DNA from: Neoceratodus forsteri
Taxonomy: Eukaryota > Chordata > Ceratodontiformes > Ceratodontidae
Reading direction: 5' to 3'
DNA length: 64,000 bases
Assembly: GCA_016271365.2 (NCBI GenBank)
Contig: CM057456.1
Span: 610,829,501 to 610,893,500, forward strand
The notes under the pieces were generated by a model. That model saw only the letters and a list, made by a program, of their open reading frames with translations, ran no database searches and was not told the origin of the DNA. Of this stretch, positions 53,105-63,719 are shown piece by piece (within the stretch, counting starts at the first letter, position 1; each line of letters begins with the position of its first letter). Position numbers and translations under genes: made by a program.

Positions 53105-54870
53105 GTGCTTCAGCTGCGGCGCTGCCCCACACCACCTGACTCCTTTCCTCTCCCACTGCCTCTGGACTCCCCGGAGGAACCGGTAGGAGGGAGGTTTTCC
53201 CTCCACCTTCCAGGATGGGAGAGGATAACCTCTGATTCTTGGGTGCTCCAGCTCATAGCAGAAGGACACTCCATAGAGTTCCTTTAGAAACCACTCTGCC
53301 ACCTCCCTCTGAAGTCGTTGTATTCACGGGAACATCTTCCTTTGGTCGAGGAAATCTCGGCTTTTCTGCTGAAGCAAGCGATAGAGCCCGTCCCCCTTCA
53401 TCTTCAGGGGACGGGTTACTATTCCCATTTCTTCCTGGTCCCAAAGAAGACTGGAGATCTCAGACTGATTTTAGATCTCAGTTCCCTGAATCTTTATGTA
53501 GAGTACAAAAGGTTCAGGATGCTCTCTTTGCAGAGCCTTCTGCCCCTCCTCCGGCCGGGTCAATGGCTTTGTGCTCTGGATATGAGGATGCTTATCTGCA
53601 CATTCCCATTCGCCCATCTCATCGCAAATACCTTCGTTTTGTGTTCCAGGGGGACCACTACCAGTTCAAGGCGCTCCCGTTTGGTCTATCCTTGGCCCCC
53701 CGAGTATTTACCAAATGCCTGGCAGTGGTGGCGGCCCACCTGCGCACCAAGGGAGTACAGGTTTTCCCTTACCTGGACGACTGGCTCCTGGCGGCATCGT
53801 CCAGGGAGGAACTCCTGCGATTCCTCTCCCTTACCCAGCAGGTTTTTGCCTGCCTGAGTATTACCATCAACCATTCCAAGTCTCATCTGGACCCATCCCA
53901 GAGGCTACAGTTTATTGGGGCGATCCTCGATATGACCCTGGGCAAGGCCTTCCTGCCTCCAGAGAGGGCGGCCTCCCTTCAGACCCAGATACGCCTGTTG
54001 TCCGACCTCAGGATGGTCTCGGCAAGGTCAGTCCTTTGCCTTCTCGGGCTCATGGCAGCTGCTATCCCGACGGTCCCTCGCGCTCGACTCCACTTGAGGA
54101 TCTCTCAGTGGACTCTACTCTCTCAGTGGGATCAGCTAGTGGACAACCTAGATCACTCAGTTCTGATTTCCTTGCCGATGATGCCAGACTTACAATGGTG
54201 GACGGTTCAAGAGAACCTGTTTCGGGGGTTCCTTTCTTTCATCCTCCCCCCTCCCAGACTCTTAACCACAGACGCCTCAGGCGAAGGTTGGGGAGCCCAT
54301 CTAGGCCCTCATCGGACCCAAGGCTCCTGGTCCAGGCTAGAACAAGCTCTTCACATCAGTGTGCCCGAGCTTCGGGCAGTGTTGTGTGCTCTCCAAGCCC
54401 TTCACCAATACATCCTTCCCGGCCACCTTGCCGTCCAGACGGACAACATGTGCATGGTGTGGTACATCAACAAGCAGGGAAGGACTCAGTCCTACCCTCT
54501 ATGCAGGGAGGCAATGAGGGTTTGGGATTGGGCAACACAACATGACCTTCACCTCACGGCGATTCACGTTCCAGGAGTCGAGAACACCCTGGCAGACAAG
54601 CTAAGTCACTCTTCTGCTCTGACTCATGAGTGGGAACTGGACCAAGGGATCCTAGACAATATCTTCCAACTTTGGGGAACACCACAGGTCGACCTGTTCG
54701 CATCCCCCCTAAACGCAAAACCCACCTTCTGCTCGCTCGTTCCAGAGCGAGGCGCTTTCTGGAGTGATGCTCTGTCTCTCTCTAGACTGGAAGGATAGAT
54801 TCGTTTATGCCTTTCCCCCAATTCCTCTTATCCCATGAGTTTTACAGAAACTAGCTTCAGAAGGAGCGAG
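53105..54870 (+). pseudogene. DIRS F RT-RNase H-MT-like region, long open frame
   Basis: The N-terminal RT (GWERITSDSWVLQLIAEGHS) and YYSHFFLVPKKTGDLRLILD are in two frames. From about 53580 one frame runs to 54798 (part of a 519-residue ORF). It holds DAYLHIPIRPSHRKYLRFVF, FGLSLAPRVFTKCLAVVAAH, and the intact active site in GVQVFPYLDDWLLAASS. RNase H has LLTTDASGEGWGAHLG, ISVPELRAVLCALQAL, LAVQTDNMCMVWYINKQG and VPGVENTLADKLS, covering the expected acidic residues. VDLFASPLNAKPTF begins the MT-like part. The first catalytic block reads CSGYEDAYLH in place of CALDMQDAYLH because of a local double shift, losing its first Asp context. Confidence 0.88.
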
Positions 54871-54871
54871 A

Positions 54872-55590
54872 ATGATTCTGATCGCTCCTTTCTGGCCCAG
54901 GCAAATCTGGTTCTCTCTTCTACAACAATATTCCTCTTCCTCTATCTCAAGGTTTGTTGACCCAGGATCAGGGGACCCTGGTCCATCCAGGCCTCAAATC
55001 CCTTCAACTGCATGCCCGGCTCCTGCAGACCTAGCCCAATCCTGTTTTGGAGCGTCTCCCAAAGTGGCGGAGATTTTAGTGGAGGCCAGAAAATCCTCCA
55101 CCAGATCCACTTATGCCATGAAGTGGAAAAGATTCACTATTTGGGCCGCTTCCAAGAACGTGGAACCTTTCTCCTGTTCAGCGGGGCTTCTGCTGGAGTA
55201 TCTACGTCATCTGTTCGACCTGGGTCTCAGCCATTCCTCTTTGAAGGTATACATGGTGGCCATTTCGGCCTACCATGGTCCCTTTGCAAACAAGGCTTTT
55301 GCTCAACTGGAAGTCTCTAAGTCCTTTCTCAGAGGGGTTCTCCATCTGAGGCCCCCCATCCGTACTCCTGCCCCCCCCCCTTGGGACTTGAATTTTGTTC
55401 TTGAGAAACTTACCCTTCATCCCTTTGAACCTGCAGCTTCTGCAGATTTGAAGTTTCTTTCGTGGAAGATACTCTTCTTGGTGGCCATTACTTCGGCTCG
55501 AAGAATCTCCGAGCTCCAGGCCCTTATGTGTAAAATCCCCTACTTGATTTTTCACAAGGAACGAGTTGCTCTTCGCACGAATCCTAAGTT
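54872..55590 (+). pseudogene. DIRS F tyrosine recombinase, cut by H
   Basis: The open frame covers EILVEARKSSTRSTYAMKWK, RFTIWAASKNVEPFS, SSLKVYMVAISAYHGPF, RPPIRTPAPPPWDLNFVLEK, and KILFLVAITSARRISELQAL with the catalytic Arg. It ends ALRTNPKF at the H insertion. The His-x-x-Arg and Tyr blocks are outside the window. Confidence 0.9.
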
Positions 55591-55800
55591 CTAGGGACAT
55601 GGATATGTTGTTCATCCACACTGTCTGGCAGGTTCCTTGCCGCTTTAAATCTTGCTGGAAGGTCTTCAAGCTGGTTCCTCCCACCCACCCGGGTGGTAAA
55701 ACTCTCGGCTCCGCCCCATGACGCCAGATCTTCCTCACCACTTGGAAGCTCAGGTTCCCTCCTTAACATTCTGTGTGTTAGACTGGATCCTAATTCTTCG
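55591..55800 (+). repeat. DIRS H left ITR and leader
   Basis: GGACATGGATATGTTGTTCA and CCACACTGTCTGGCAGG recur, inverted, at 61150-61190 in the ICR. The leader shares ACTCTCGGCTCCGCCCCATG-like and TCTTCCTCACC words with I. Confidence 0.8.
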
Positions 55801-55863
55801 GTTCGTCCGAAACTCGTTTTAAAATTTTCAAGACTTCGGTCTTCCTTTTCCCTCGCGGCTGCG

Positions 55864-58110
55864 ATGGACAAATCGACTCCCGGTTTTCAGCGGTGCCCGT
55901 GTGGGCAGAAGATGTCCAGGACGGATCCACACTCCATGTGTGTCTACTGCTTCAGCCTAGAACACGATCTGCAGGCCTGCGAATCTTGCTGTTCGTTCTC
56001 GGCCAACGTCTTGGAGGACCGCGCTGCCTGGTTGAAGCTCGGGCACCCCAAGAAGCGCTACCGCCGGTTAAGTCGAAAGAGGCCCATTGGGCGGTTACCG
56101 TGGCGGCTGGCTCGGCTGAACAGCTCGAGCAGATGATCGCCCTCGAGGAGGAGGTGGCCAGGCCGCATCTTCCTCCTCCTCGGTCATGCGGCATTTATCC
56201 CGCTAGCCTTGGGTACCTTGTTTCTGCTTTGTTAGGAGCTTTGCCATTCCCTTTCCATGAAGGGAGAGGCCATCGGGACATTCCTCTCGGTCAAGAAGAA
56301 GGATCCCAAGGGTAAGTCCATGATCTGCGTTCGTGGGAGGCAGGAGAGGTCCCCTTTCCAGCCGACCACTCGACTTTGGTCGGGAGTTGACTAAGGCGCT
56401 GCTATTTCCACCGCGTCCCGTCAGGTCTCAGCCGGCTGGGACAATCGTCGGCCTTGGTCGAGATATTTCTCGACCCGATGGGATGGTTTATGTAACGACT
56501 TGGTGAGGCTGACAACCCTTCTTAGCAGTTCCCGGTGGAAACCCAGGATTTACCTGCGCCATCGGTGCAGCAGTCCCAGTTAAGACATCCGAGCGAGGGA
56601 AGGCGGGTGTCCCCTGCTCCTCCATGCCGCCCTCGGACACACGAGGTTCGGTCTCTGACCTCTTCTCGGTCCAGCTGATCCCGCCCGATCTAGCAGACCT
56701 GGTCTTAGCACCGGTAAGGCGTCTTCGCTCCTCCAGTCTTCCTCCTCGGATGAGGAGGCTTGGCGCCAAGTGCGTCAGCGCTGCAGGAGCTGATGTGGCA
56801 GCAGTTACTCTTGTCCAGGGCTAGAGGCCGACTCCGGCCTTCCCGACCATCAAGTGGCTGTCACCCGATCGGCGAAGCAACCTCTGCTGCAGTGAAGATG
56901 CCCATGTCTGGGCGGTTGTTGGCCTAAGCGCTGCCCCTCCGATTGTGGTGGAACGCTTAGCCTCCACAACTTGACCGATCGGGGCACCGACCAAGGATTC
57001 TCGGTCAGCTCAAGGCCTACCCCACAGGTTGTCGGTCACCCTCACTCCCGACCGTCCTCGGCAGGTGGAGGGTGGCTCAGCCCCTAGGCAGCTCTTCGCG
57101 GACTCTTCGGAGTCCGACGATGACTCCTCCCTCTTCTCCAGGCAGGTTGACCTGGAGTCCTCCGGGGCCAGTCACTGGGCGAAAGCCCATCGTCCTTTAT
57201 GGGTCTGCTTGGGCTCATCTCGGAGTCCACCGGGATGCAGCTTGAGCATGTATCCAAACGGGCCAAGTATCCCCTGACGGAGATACTGGACCGAGGGGAT
57301 TCACCCATGGAGGCCTTTCCTGTGGCTGAGGCCATTGTCGGCCTAGCCTGGAGCTTTGGCAGCGGCCTGCTTCCTGTCCTGCGCCTTCGGCCAGGATGGC
57401 CAGGAAGTATGCAGTCCCTACTGGCTCTCTGCCTGGGTTTTCGGAGCACCCCTCTGTTGAGGGGTTGGTCACTGACAGCATTTTCCAGCGTTCCGGGAAT
57501 GCCAGGGACGTGGACAAGCCCCCCAACAAGGAGTCCAAAAAGCTGGACTACGCCAGGTGCAAGGTGTAAGCTGCATCCTCCCTTGGCCTCCGCCAGGCCA
57601 GCTCGGCCGTGCTGATGGCAAACTTCTCCCATGCCCTTATGGGCTCCCTGGATGAGGTGATCCCTCATCTCCCGGCTGACCTCCAGACCTCAGTCCAGCA
57701 GGTCCGGGACCAGGGTAGGGCAGTGGTGAAGCAGCAGCTCCAGACAGCTCTGGACATAGGGGATTCCTGTGCCAGATCAGTGGCGGCCTCAGTGGCCACG
57801 CGCTGCAGGGCATGGCTGAGGATATCCACCTTTACGGTGGATACCCAGCACAAGTTGGTGGATGTCCCCTTCTTGGGGACCGACCTCTTCGGCCCTGGAG
57901 TGGAAGGTCACCTCCAGCGGATCGAAAAGTTCAATGCCACCTGGACTCGGTCTCCTCCACCCAGAAGGACAAGGCACGTCGGCAGCAGCACAAGCCACTT
58001 TGTCCTTCTGCCCTGCTTGCTGTCGGCCCAGCACCAGCATCAGGGCCAGCAGGCTCGACGCATCCCAAACCCAAGCCATGGCTTCCTTCAACAGGAAGCA
58101 GGGAGGTAAG
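55864..58110 (+). pseudogene. DIRS H gag
   Basis: ATG 55864 opens MDKSTPGFQRCPCGQKMSRT, then DPHSMCVYCFSLEHDLQACE and SCCSFSANVLEDRAAW, a Cys-rich N-terminus. Further parts are in several frames: acidic FADSSESDDDSSLFSRQVDL near 57100, RAKYPLTEILDRGDSPMEAF, ATRCRAWLRISTFTVDTQHK and LVDVPFLGTDLFGPGVEGHL (57780-57915), then a basic tail. It is broken by numerous shifts. By position it is the DIRS nucleocapsid-like protein. Confidence 0.8.
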
Positions 58111-58171
58111 GGCCAGGAGATCCCTTGGCTGGTCCCTCCTCCAAGCCTGCCCAGTGATGGGTTGAGGGGTT

Positions 58172-59900
58172 TTGTCCCCAGCCTCGTCACTCCCCCCCCC
58201 GGGTTCCCCCATGGGGGGACGGCTCCGCCACTTCCTTTCTGCCTGGTCCGCTATCACCATGGACCGCTGGGTGTTGGAGGTGGTAGGAAAGGGCCTGCCT
58301 CTAGAGCTCGAGCAGACCCCACCCTTTCGAGCAGTCGCCCCTCGGGAGGCTACAGGGTCCGCAGCCTCGCTGTCGGCCCGCCGAGCCGATATTGCTCTGC
58401 TCCTCGAAAAAGGGGTGATCAGGAAGGTGGCAGATCCTACTCCAGACCCGGGGTTTGTGTCCAGGTATTTCTTGGTCCCAAAACGGACGGGGGGCTGGCG
58501 CCCCATTCTTGACCTGCACGACCTGAACAAGCTCTTAAGGTCTCGGACCTTCAGGATGGTCACTCTGGCTCAGATAATACCATCCTTGGAACAAGGTGTG
58601 TGGTTCTGTTCCCTGGACCTCCAGGACGCGTTCCTTCACGTCCCAATCCGTCCGTCTCATCAGAGATTCCTCCCTTTATGAGTTCCGGGCCATGCCCTTC
58701 GGCCCCTCCCTAGCTCCCAGGGTCTTCACCAAATGCATGGCAGTGGTGACAGCATTCCTGCAGAGCCAGAGGGTCTGGGTGTACCCCTACCTGGACAATT
58801 GGCTGATTGCAGCCCCCTCCAGAGCGGAGGTGGAGCGGTCCAGAGATCTGGCCCTCCAGGTTTGCTCTCAGATTGGCCTCCTCATCAATGAGGCCAAGTC
58901 GGAACTCGTGCCAAAGCAGGTGATACATTTCATCGGGGCAGAGCTCGACTCTCTTCGAGCCAGAGCACAGCTCCCGGCGGACAGGGCCGAGGTTCTTTCC
59001 TCCTTTGCCCACTCACTTCTGGTTGGGCAATCGTGCCCTGCCTGGGACTTCCTGCACCTCCTGGGCCTCATGGCAGCCTGCACCAGCATGGTCTGTTGGG
59101 CCCACTGGTACATGCGTCCCCTTCGATGGGGACTGGCCAGCCAGTGGTCACAGCGCTTCGATCCGTTGGATCATCTAGTGACAGTGACCCAGGGGATGTG
59201 GAATGCTCTCCAGTGGTGGACCGTTCCGGCACATCTGCAGGAGGGTATCCCGTTTGTCCACCCCGAGCTGACGGTCTCTCTATCGACCGATGCCTCTCTG
59301 ATGGGTTGGGGTGCCCATCTGGGGGAGCACAGAGCGCACGGCCTCTGGTCCCATCGGGAGTCCCGATGCCACATCAACCTGCTGGAGCTTCAAGCGGTTC
59401 GTCTAGCCCTCACTGCCTTTGCTCCGTTTCTACGGGGTCAAGTGGCTCAGGTCCAGACGGACAATACCACGACCATGTACTGTCTAAACTGCCAGGGCGG
59501 GACGCGCTCCATGCCTCTGTGCAGGGAAGCTTTCCGCATTTGGTCACTCGTGCGTAGCCTGGAGGCGGATCTCCTTGTCATTCACGTGGCAGGAGCCTCC
59601 AACACCCTGGCCGATGCCCTAAGCCGGATAGGGGCTGCATCTCACGAGTGGTCTCTCCTGCCGGAGGTAGTACAAGATCTCTTCTCCCACTGGGGCACGC
59701 CTCAGGTGGACCTTTTTGCCTCCAGGGAGAATGCGAAGCTGAGACTGTTTCATGCCCGCCCCTCAGCAGGGCTCGCTGCAGGGGGATGCCTTCTCGAGGC
59801 CGTGGACCCCAGGCCTCTTTTATGCCTTTCCCCCATTCCCCTTGATCCACAAGGTGCTTCTCAAGGCGAGGAGGGACAAGGCATAGGTGATTCTGGTAGC
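58172..59900 (+). pseudogene. DIRS H RT-RNase H-MT-like region, YLDN active site
   Basis: Frame 58172-58681 holds the RT start (LRHFLSAWSAITMDRWVLEV, KRTGGWRPILDLHDLNKLLR) and VWFCSLDLQDAFLHVPIRPS with the first catalytic Asp. A shift near 58670 enters a 599-residue frame (58596-60395): FGPSLAPRVFTKCMAVVTAF, then VWVYPYLDNWLIAAPSR. The catalytic box is YLDN instead of YLDD. RNase H motifs LSTDASLMGWGAHLGEH, NLLELQAVRLALTAF, AQVQTDNTTTMYCLNCQGG and VAGASNTLADALSRIG are intact. VDLFASRENAKLRLFHARP begins the MT-like part, which then leaves its frame near 59770. Confidence 0.9.
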
Positions 59901-60079
59901 CCCAGACTGACCCTATCATTTCTGGTATCCAGATCTCCTCAGTCTCAGCTCCAGGCTCCCGAGGTGGCTTCCAGCCCGCCCGGAACTGATCTCAGTCAGT
60001 CAGGGGAAGGTATTCCATCTGGACCTTCAATCCCTGCACCTGACAGCCTGGTTCCTGAGCGGCTAGAGTTCCAGACCTT

Positions 60080-61103
60080 GGGTCTTTCTGATGAGGTCCT
60101 CAACGTCATTGAGGCGTCCCGTAAGGAGTCGACCAGAAAATGCTACGCCTTCAAATGGAAGAGATTCTCCATTTGGTGTCAGGGAAATGGCCTGGACCCT
60201 TCCTCCTGTTCCTTGGCAAGCATTCTGGACTATCTGTGGTCCCTTTCTCAGCTAGGGCTTCGGTCGACGACCCTTAAGGTGCACCTGGCAGCCATCTCTG
60301 CTTACCGGGCGTGGGCCGGGAAGCAGTCGGTGGTGCAGGAGAAGGTGGTCAGGCACTTTTTCAAAGGCCTTGATCACATATCCCCTCCTCTGTGAGAACC
60401 TCCACCTCCATGGGATCTACTGCTGGTATTGGCTAAGCTCATGGGCAGGCCATTCAAACCGATGCACAGGTGTGACATCTCTCACCTGTCGTGGAAGACC
60501 GCCTTCTTGGTGGCTATCACGTCAGCCAGAAGGATGGGAGAGCTCCAGGCGCTTTCCATCGAGTCTCCTTATCTGGTCTTCCACAGGGACAAGGGTGTCC
60601 TGCGCCCCCACCCGAAATTCCTTCCAAAGGTGGTGTCAGAGTTTCACCTTAACCAGGTGTTGACTCTGCCGGTGTTCTACCCCAATCACACCTCGGAGGC
60701 CGAATATAGGCTCCATACTTTGGACCCTAGAAAAGCGCTCGCTTATTATAAGGAGCAGATGGCTGAAGTTCGGGGAGAGGTTCGTCAGCTGTTTGTCACC
60801 TACGCTGAAGCCGCACCTGGCAGACCTGCAGCTAAGTGGACGATAGGCAGGTGGGTCACCTCCTGCATAGATCTCTGCTATAGGTTGGCAGGCATGGAGC
60901 CTCCCAGAGGGATAAGAGCTCATTCTACCTGCCATACCGCTGCATCGGTAGCTGCTTCCAGGGACGTCCCTATCCAGAAAATCTGCAGGGCTGCTACCTG
61001 GAAGTCAGCACATATCTTCATCTCCCACTGCCACATCGACCTTGAGTCATGCCGGAATGCTGGTTTTGGGGCCCTGGTTCTCCAGTCTTTATTCCCTAAG
61101 TAG
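60080..61103 (+). pseudogene. DIRS H tyrosine recombinase, two catalytic residues replaced
   Basis: The N-terminal part lies at the end of the 599-residue frame (SDEVLNVIEASRKESTRKCY, LRSTTLKVHLAAISAYRAWA). A shift near 60395 leads to frame 60429-61103 with KTAFLVAITSARRMGELQAL, keeping the first Arg. The second box reads RAHSTCHTAAS where relatives have RAHSTRGTAAS, so Arg is Cys. The Tyr block reads HIFISHCHIDLES against HTFTKHYSLDVQS, so Tyr is Cys. The frame is otherwise open to its natural stop after LQSLFPK. Confidence 0.9.
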
Positions 61104-61145
61104 GGGGTGTGCGCCTTGCCTCCCTCCTCCCGGAGAACTGCTAGG

Positions 61146-61197
61146 AGTCTGCCAGACAGTGTGGATGAACAACATATCCATATCCCTAGAAATGCAG
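61146..61197. repeat. DIRS H ICR, left half
   Basis: AGTCTGCCAGACAGTGTGG and GATGAACAACATATCCATATC are complementary to the left ITR start at 55591-55640. The right half of the ICR is displaced by G. Confidence 0.8.
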
Positions 61198-61494
61198 GAT
61201 CTTACTTCGAGACACAGCTCTTGCAGCAGGTTACACCATTAGGACTGAAGCCGGCAGGCATCGGGACCCCACGGAAAAATTCTAGCTAGCTATCTTCAGC
61301 GGGGACCGCCCCCGACGTCGGTCCCACCTCCAGTGTCAGACGTAGTACATAAGGGGGCGGTCCCGCCAGATTCCCCAGTTCTTTCCCGCCGTCGACTTGC
61401 ATGTCTCGACCCTTCGGTTCAGTTTCTAGCGCGCGAAGCGTGGTAAAGTTTTTTCCTACGGGAAATTTGTTTTCTTCAATCAGCCCTTTCTCTG

Positions 61495-63719
61495 ATGTCC
61501 TCTCCGACCTCCGGTCACTCCTTGAAGTGTGCCTGTGGGAAGCAGATCCCGTTCAAGGATCCGCACTCGGCCTGTGTCCGGTGCCTAGGCCCAGACCACG
61601 ACACCTGGTCCTGCTCTTTTTGCCAGGGTTTCAACAGCAGAACCGGATCTGTCTTCGAAGGCCCTCCAGGCGTTCCTGCTCGAGAACAACTCAAGACCAT
61701 GGCTTCCAGGGGACTCTTGCAGAAGGCCATAAGCATGCTGAAAAGCATAGGGAGAAGGCTCCTTCCAGGTCTCCGTCTAGGGCCTCCGACTCGCGCAGCT
61801 CCGGCTGCAGGTCCGACCGCTCTCCTTCCCGGGCCAGCTCTCAGCCTCCCCCTGCTGCGGTGAGAAAATCTTCAGGCTCCTCTTCTCAGGCCAAGACTCC
61901 CAGGCTTTCTTCTTCCTCCAAGGCCCTGGCGAAGTCGGGGGAACGTCATCACCATCACAAGTCGGGTTCCTGCCATTCTGAACCCGTCAGGTCCGCCTCC
62001 TTGCCTCCTTCTCCCCAGCGGAAGACCAAGGAGCTCACCTCACTCAAGAGGCCGGTGGATCCGACGCCGGTTCATCCGACGTCGGCTTCTTGCCACAGGT
62101 CCCCAGAGCCGTTGTCTGCCAGGAGACCACCGCCGGCCAAGCCAACTCATCACGACGGCTGGTAGGGGACGGCGCCCGCTCTCCTTCGAGAGAGGACCCG
62201 GCGCCTCCGACTGGCGTCGGTCAGGAGACCATCTCTGAGAGGAGTTGACTCAGCCCGAGACCAGGCAGGCGACCCGGTCCTGTCGAGGCTCCCAGGGAAC
62301 CCTCACGCAACCCGAGCCCCTGTGGAACCGGCGCGGGACCCGGTGACTGTCCACGGCGCCCGGGCCGTCGTCGGGCCTTTCGTTTTCAGAGGTGAAGGAG
62401 CTTTTCACTTACTGGTGGGATACGGTCAAGAAGGACATGGTCCCCACTCCACCTCCTCCTCCTACACCGGTTGCTCCTCCGGTTCTTGCGCCCCCTTCTC
62501 CTTCTGGGTCAGCAGGCCGGTTACCTCCTCCCCGGGAGCCCAGGACCCCTCCAAGGGGGAGACCAGATAAAAGGAGACCTCCGTCCAGATCCTCTTCTAG
62601 GTCACCCAGTCCTAAGAGACCCAGAAGACGCCGCCGTTCTCCTTCGACGGAGGACACGGGATCAGAGTTTTCAACATCCAGATCCCCATCTCCCCTCTCC
62701 ATCCCTTCTCCGGACCCACGTGAACTGCCTAAGTCTCCTCCGGATGACCCTTCATTCTCGGATATCATGAGGCACATCCAAGAGAACATGGGATGGGATG
62801 CGGAAGAGTTAGACCCCGAAAGGCTACGTCTTGCAAAGTATCTTCAGCAGAAGGACCCCAAGCCTGTGGTGGTGCCACCCTTGGTAGACACTTTCATGGA
62901 CATCACCAAGGCAGCGTGGAAGCGTCCACATTCGCTCCCGGCGATGCCGAAGAAGGCTGACGGCTTGTACAAGGCTCCAAAAGAAGACCAGTACTTAACT
63001 CAGCATCCTCAGGCCGACTCTCTGGTCATAACAGCCTCTCATGACTGGTCCCGGAGACTGCAGCATTTGAGCACCCTGCCACTGGACCCAGAGTCCAAAC
63101 AGCTGGACGCCATGGGTAGGCGCACGTATGCTTCCGCTACCTACGCCATCAGATCCCTGAATTATTTGACCCACATGGTGCAGTTCCAAAATGCCCTGTG
63201 GGAGCAGGGTCTGGATGCGGCTGAGAAATTGCCAGAAGGTGAGCTGAAGGAGGAGATGTTGCAGCTCCTCCGTACGGGTTCGGACGTGGGAACCCAAGTG
63301 CTATGAGCCGAGTACGACTCCGCGGACTCCTCAGCCTGAGCAGCAGCCTCAGGCGTATGCCTCCGGAGACACTCTTGGCTCCGCGTCTCCGGTTTTACCC
63401 TGGACGTCCAGAAAAATATCAGGGACGCCCCATTCAAGGGAGAAGTTTTGTTTGGTAAGCCCTCAGAGAAGATAATTACCAAACTCCAAGAGGCCGGGAA
63501 GGCGGTGAGGTCAGTTCAGGCCATATACCTATCCAAGCTTAGTTCCTTTCGTAGGAACCAAAGCCAATTTCATGGACGGAAGCAGAGACAACAGTCCCGT
63601 CCGGTTCCACAACAAAGGGGCTCCAGTTTTCACAGAGCCCAGGGGAAACAACCCGCAGGTCGAAGCCAGCGAACTCCTAAGCCGGTCCTGCCAGCGGGAC
63701 CCTCAGCCGCCACAGCCTG
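61495..63719 (+). pseudogene. DIRS G gag, least damaged family 1 copy
   Basis: ATG 61495 gives MSSPTSGHSLKCACGKQIPF, then KDPHSACVRCLGPDHDTWSC and SFCQGF, a clear Cys/His cluster. A shift near 61730 moves to the Ser/Arg-rich linker (HKHAEKHREKAPSRSPSRAS). Frame 62392-63306 covers LFTYWWDTVKKDMV, a Pro-rich segment, SPKRPRRRRRSPSTEDTGSE, PDDPSFSDIMRHIQENMGWD, LAKYLQQKDPKPVVVPPLVD and TYASATYAIRSLNYLTHMVQ. A TGA at 63304 and another stop at about 63338 interrupt YDSADSSA. The last part (63448-63720) is basic and stops at 63718. Confidence 0.85.

Larger units (their letters stand above)
50267..55590 (+). mobile_element. DIRS element F, family 1, truncated by H in its recombinase
   Basis: The left ITR starts GATCTTACTTGAGGGCTCTT. 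A TATA box (50391), gag, a well preserved RT-RNase H-MT-like region and the recombinase follow. The recombinase stops at RTNPKF (55590), where the left ITR of H begins; relatives continue with LPKVVS. Confidence 0.9.
55591..61197 (+). mobile_element. DIRS element H, family 3, cut by G in its ICR
   Basis: The left ITR starts CTAGGGACATGGATATGTTG. Gag (55864), RT-RNase H-MT-like, recombinase and the first part of the ICR (about 61146-61197, complementary to 55591-55640) follow. The ICR is interrupted by the left end of G at 61198, so the right ITR is outside the window. Confidence 0.9.

Noticed and set aside
53239..54798. A host gene encoding a reverse-transcriptase-like protein
   Set aside because: The 519-residue frame lies between DIRS gag and recombinase remains inside element F, has a double frameshift at its first catalytic block, and needs no host function to explain it.
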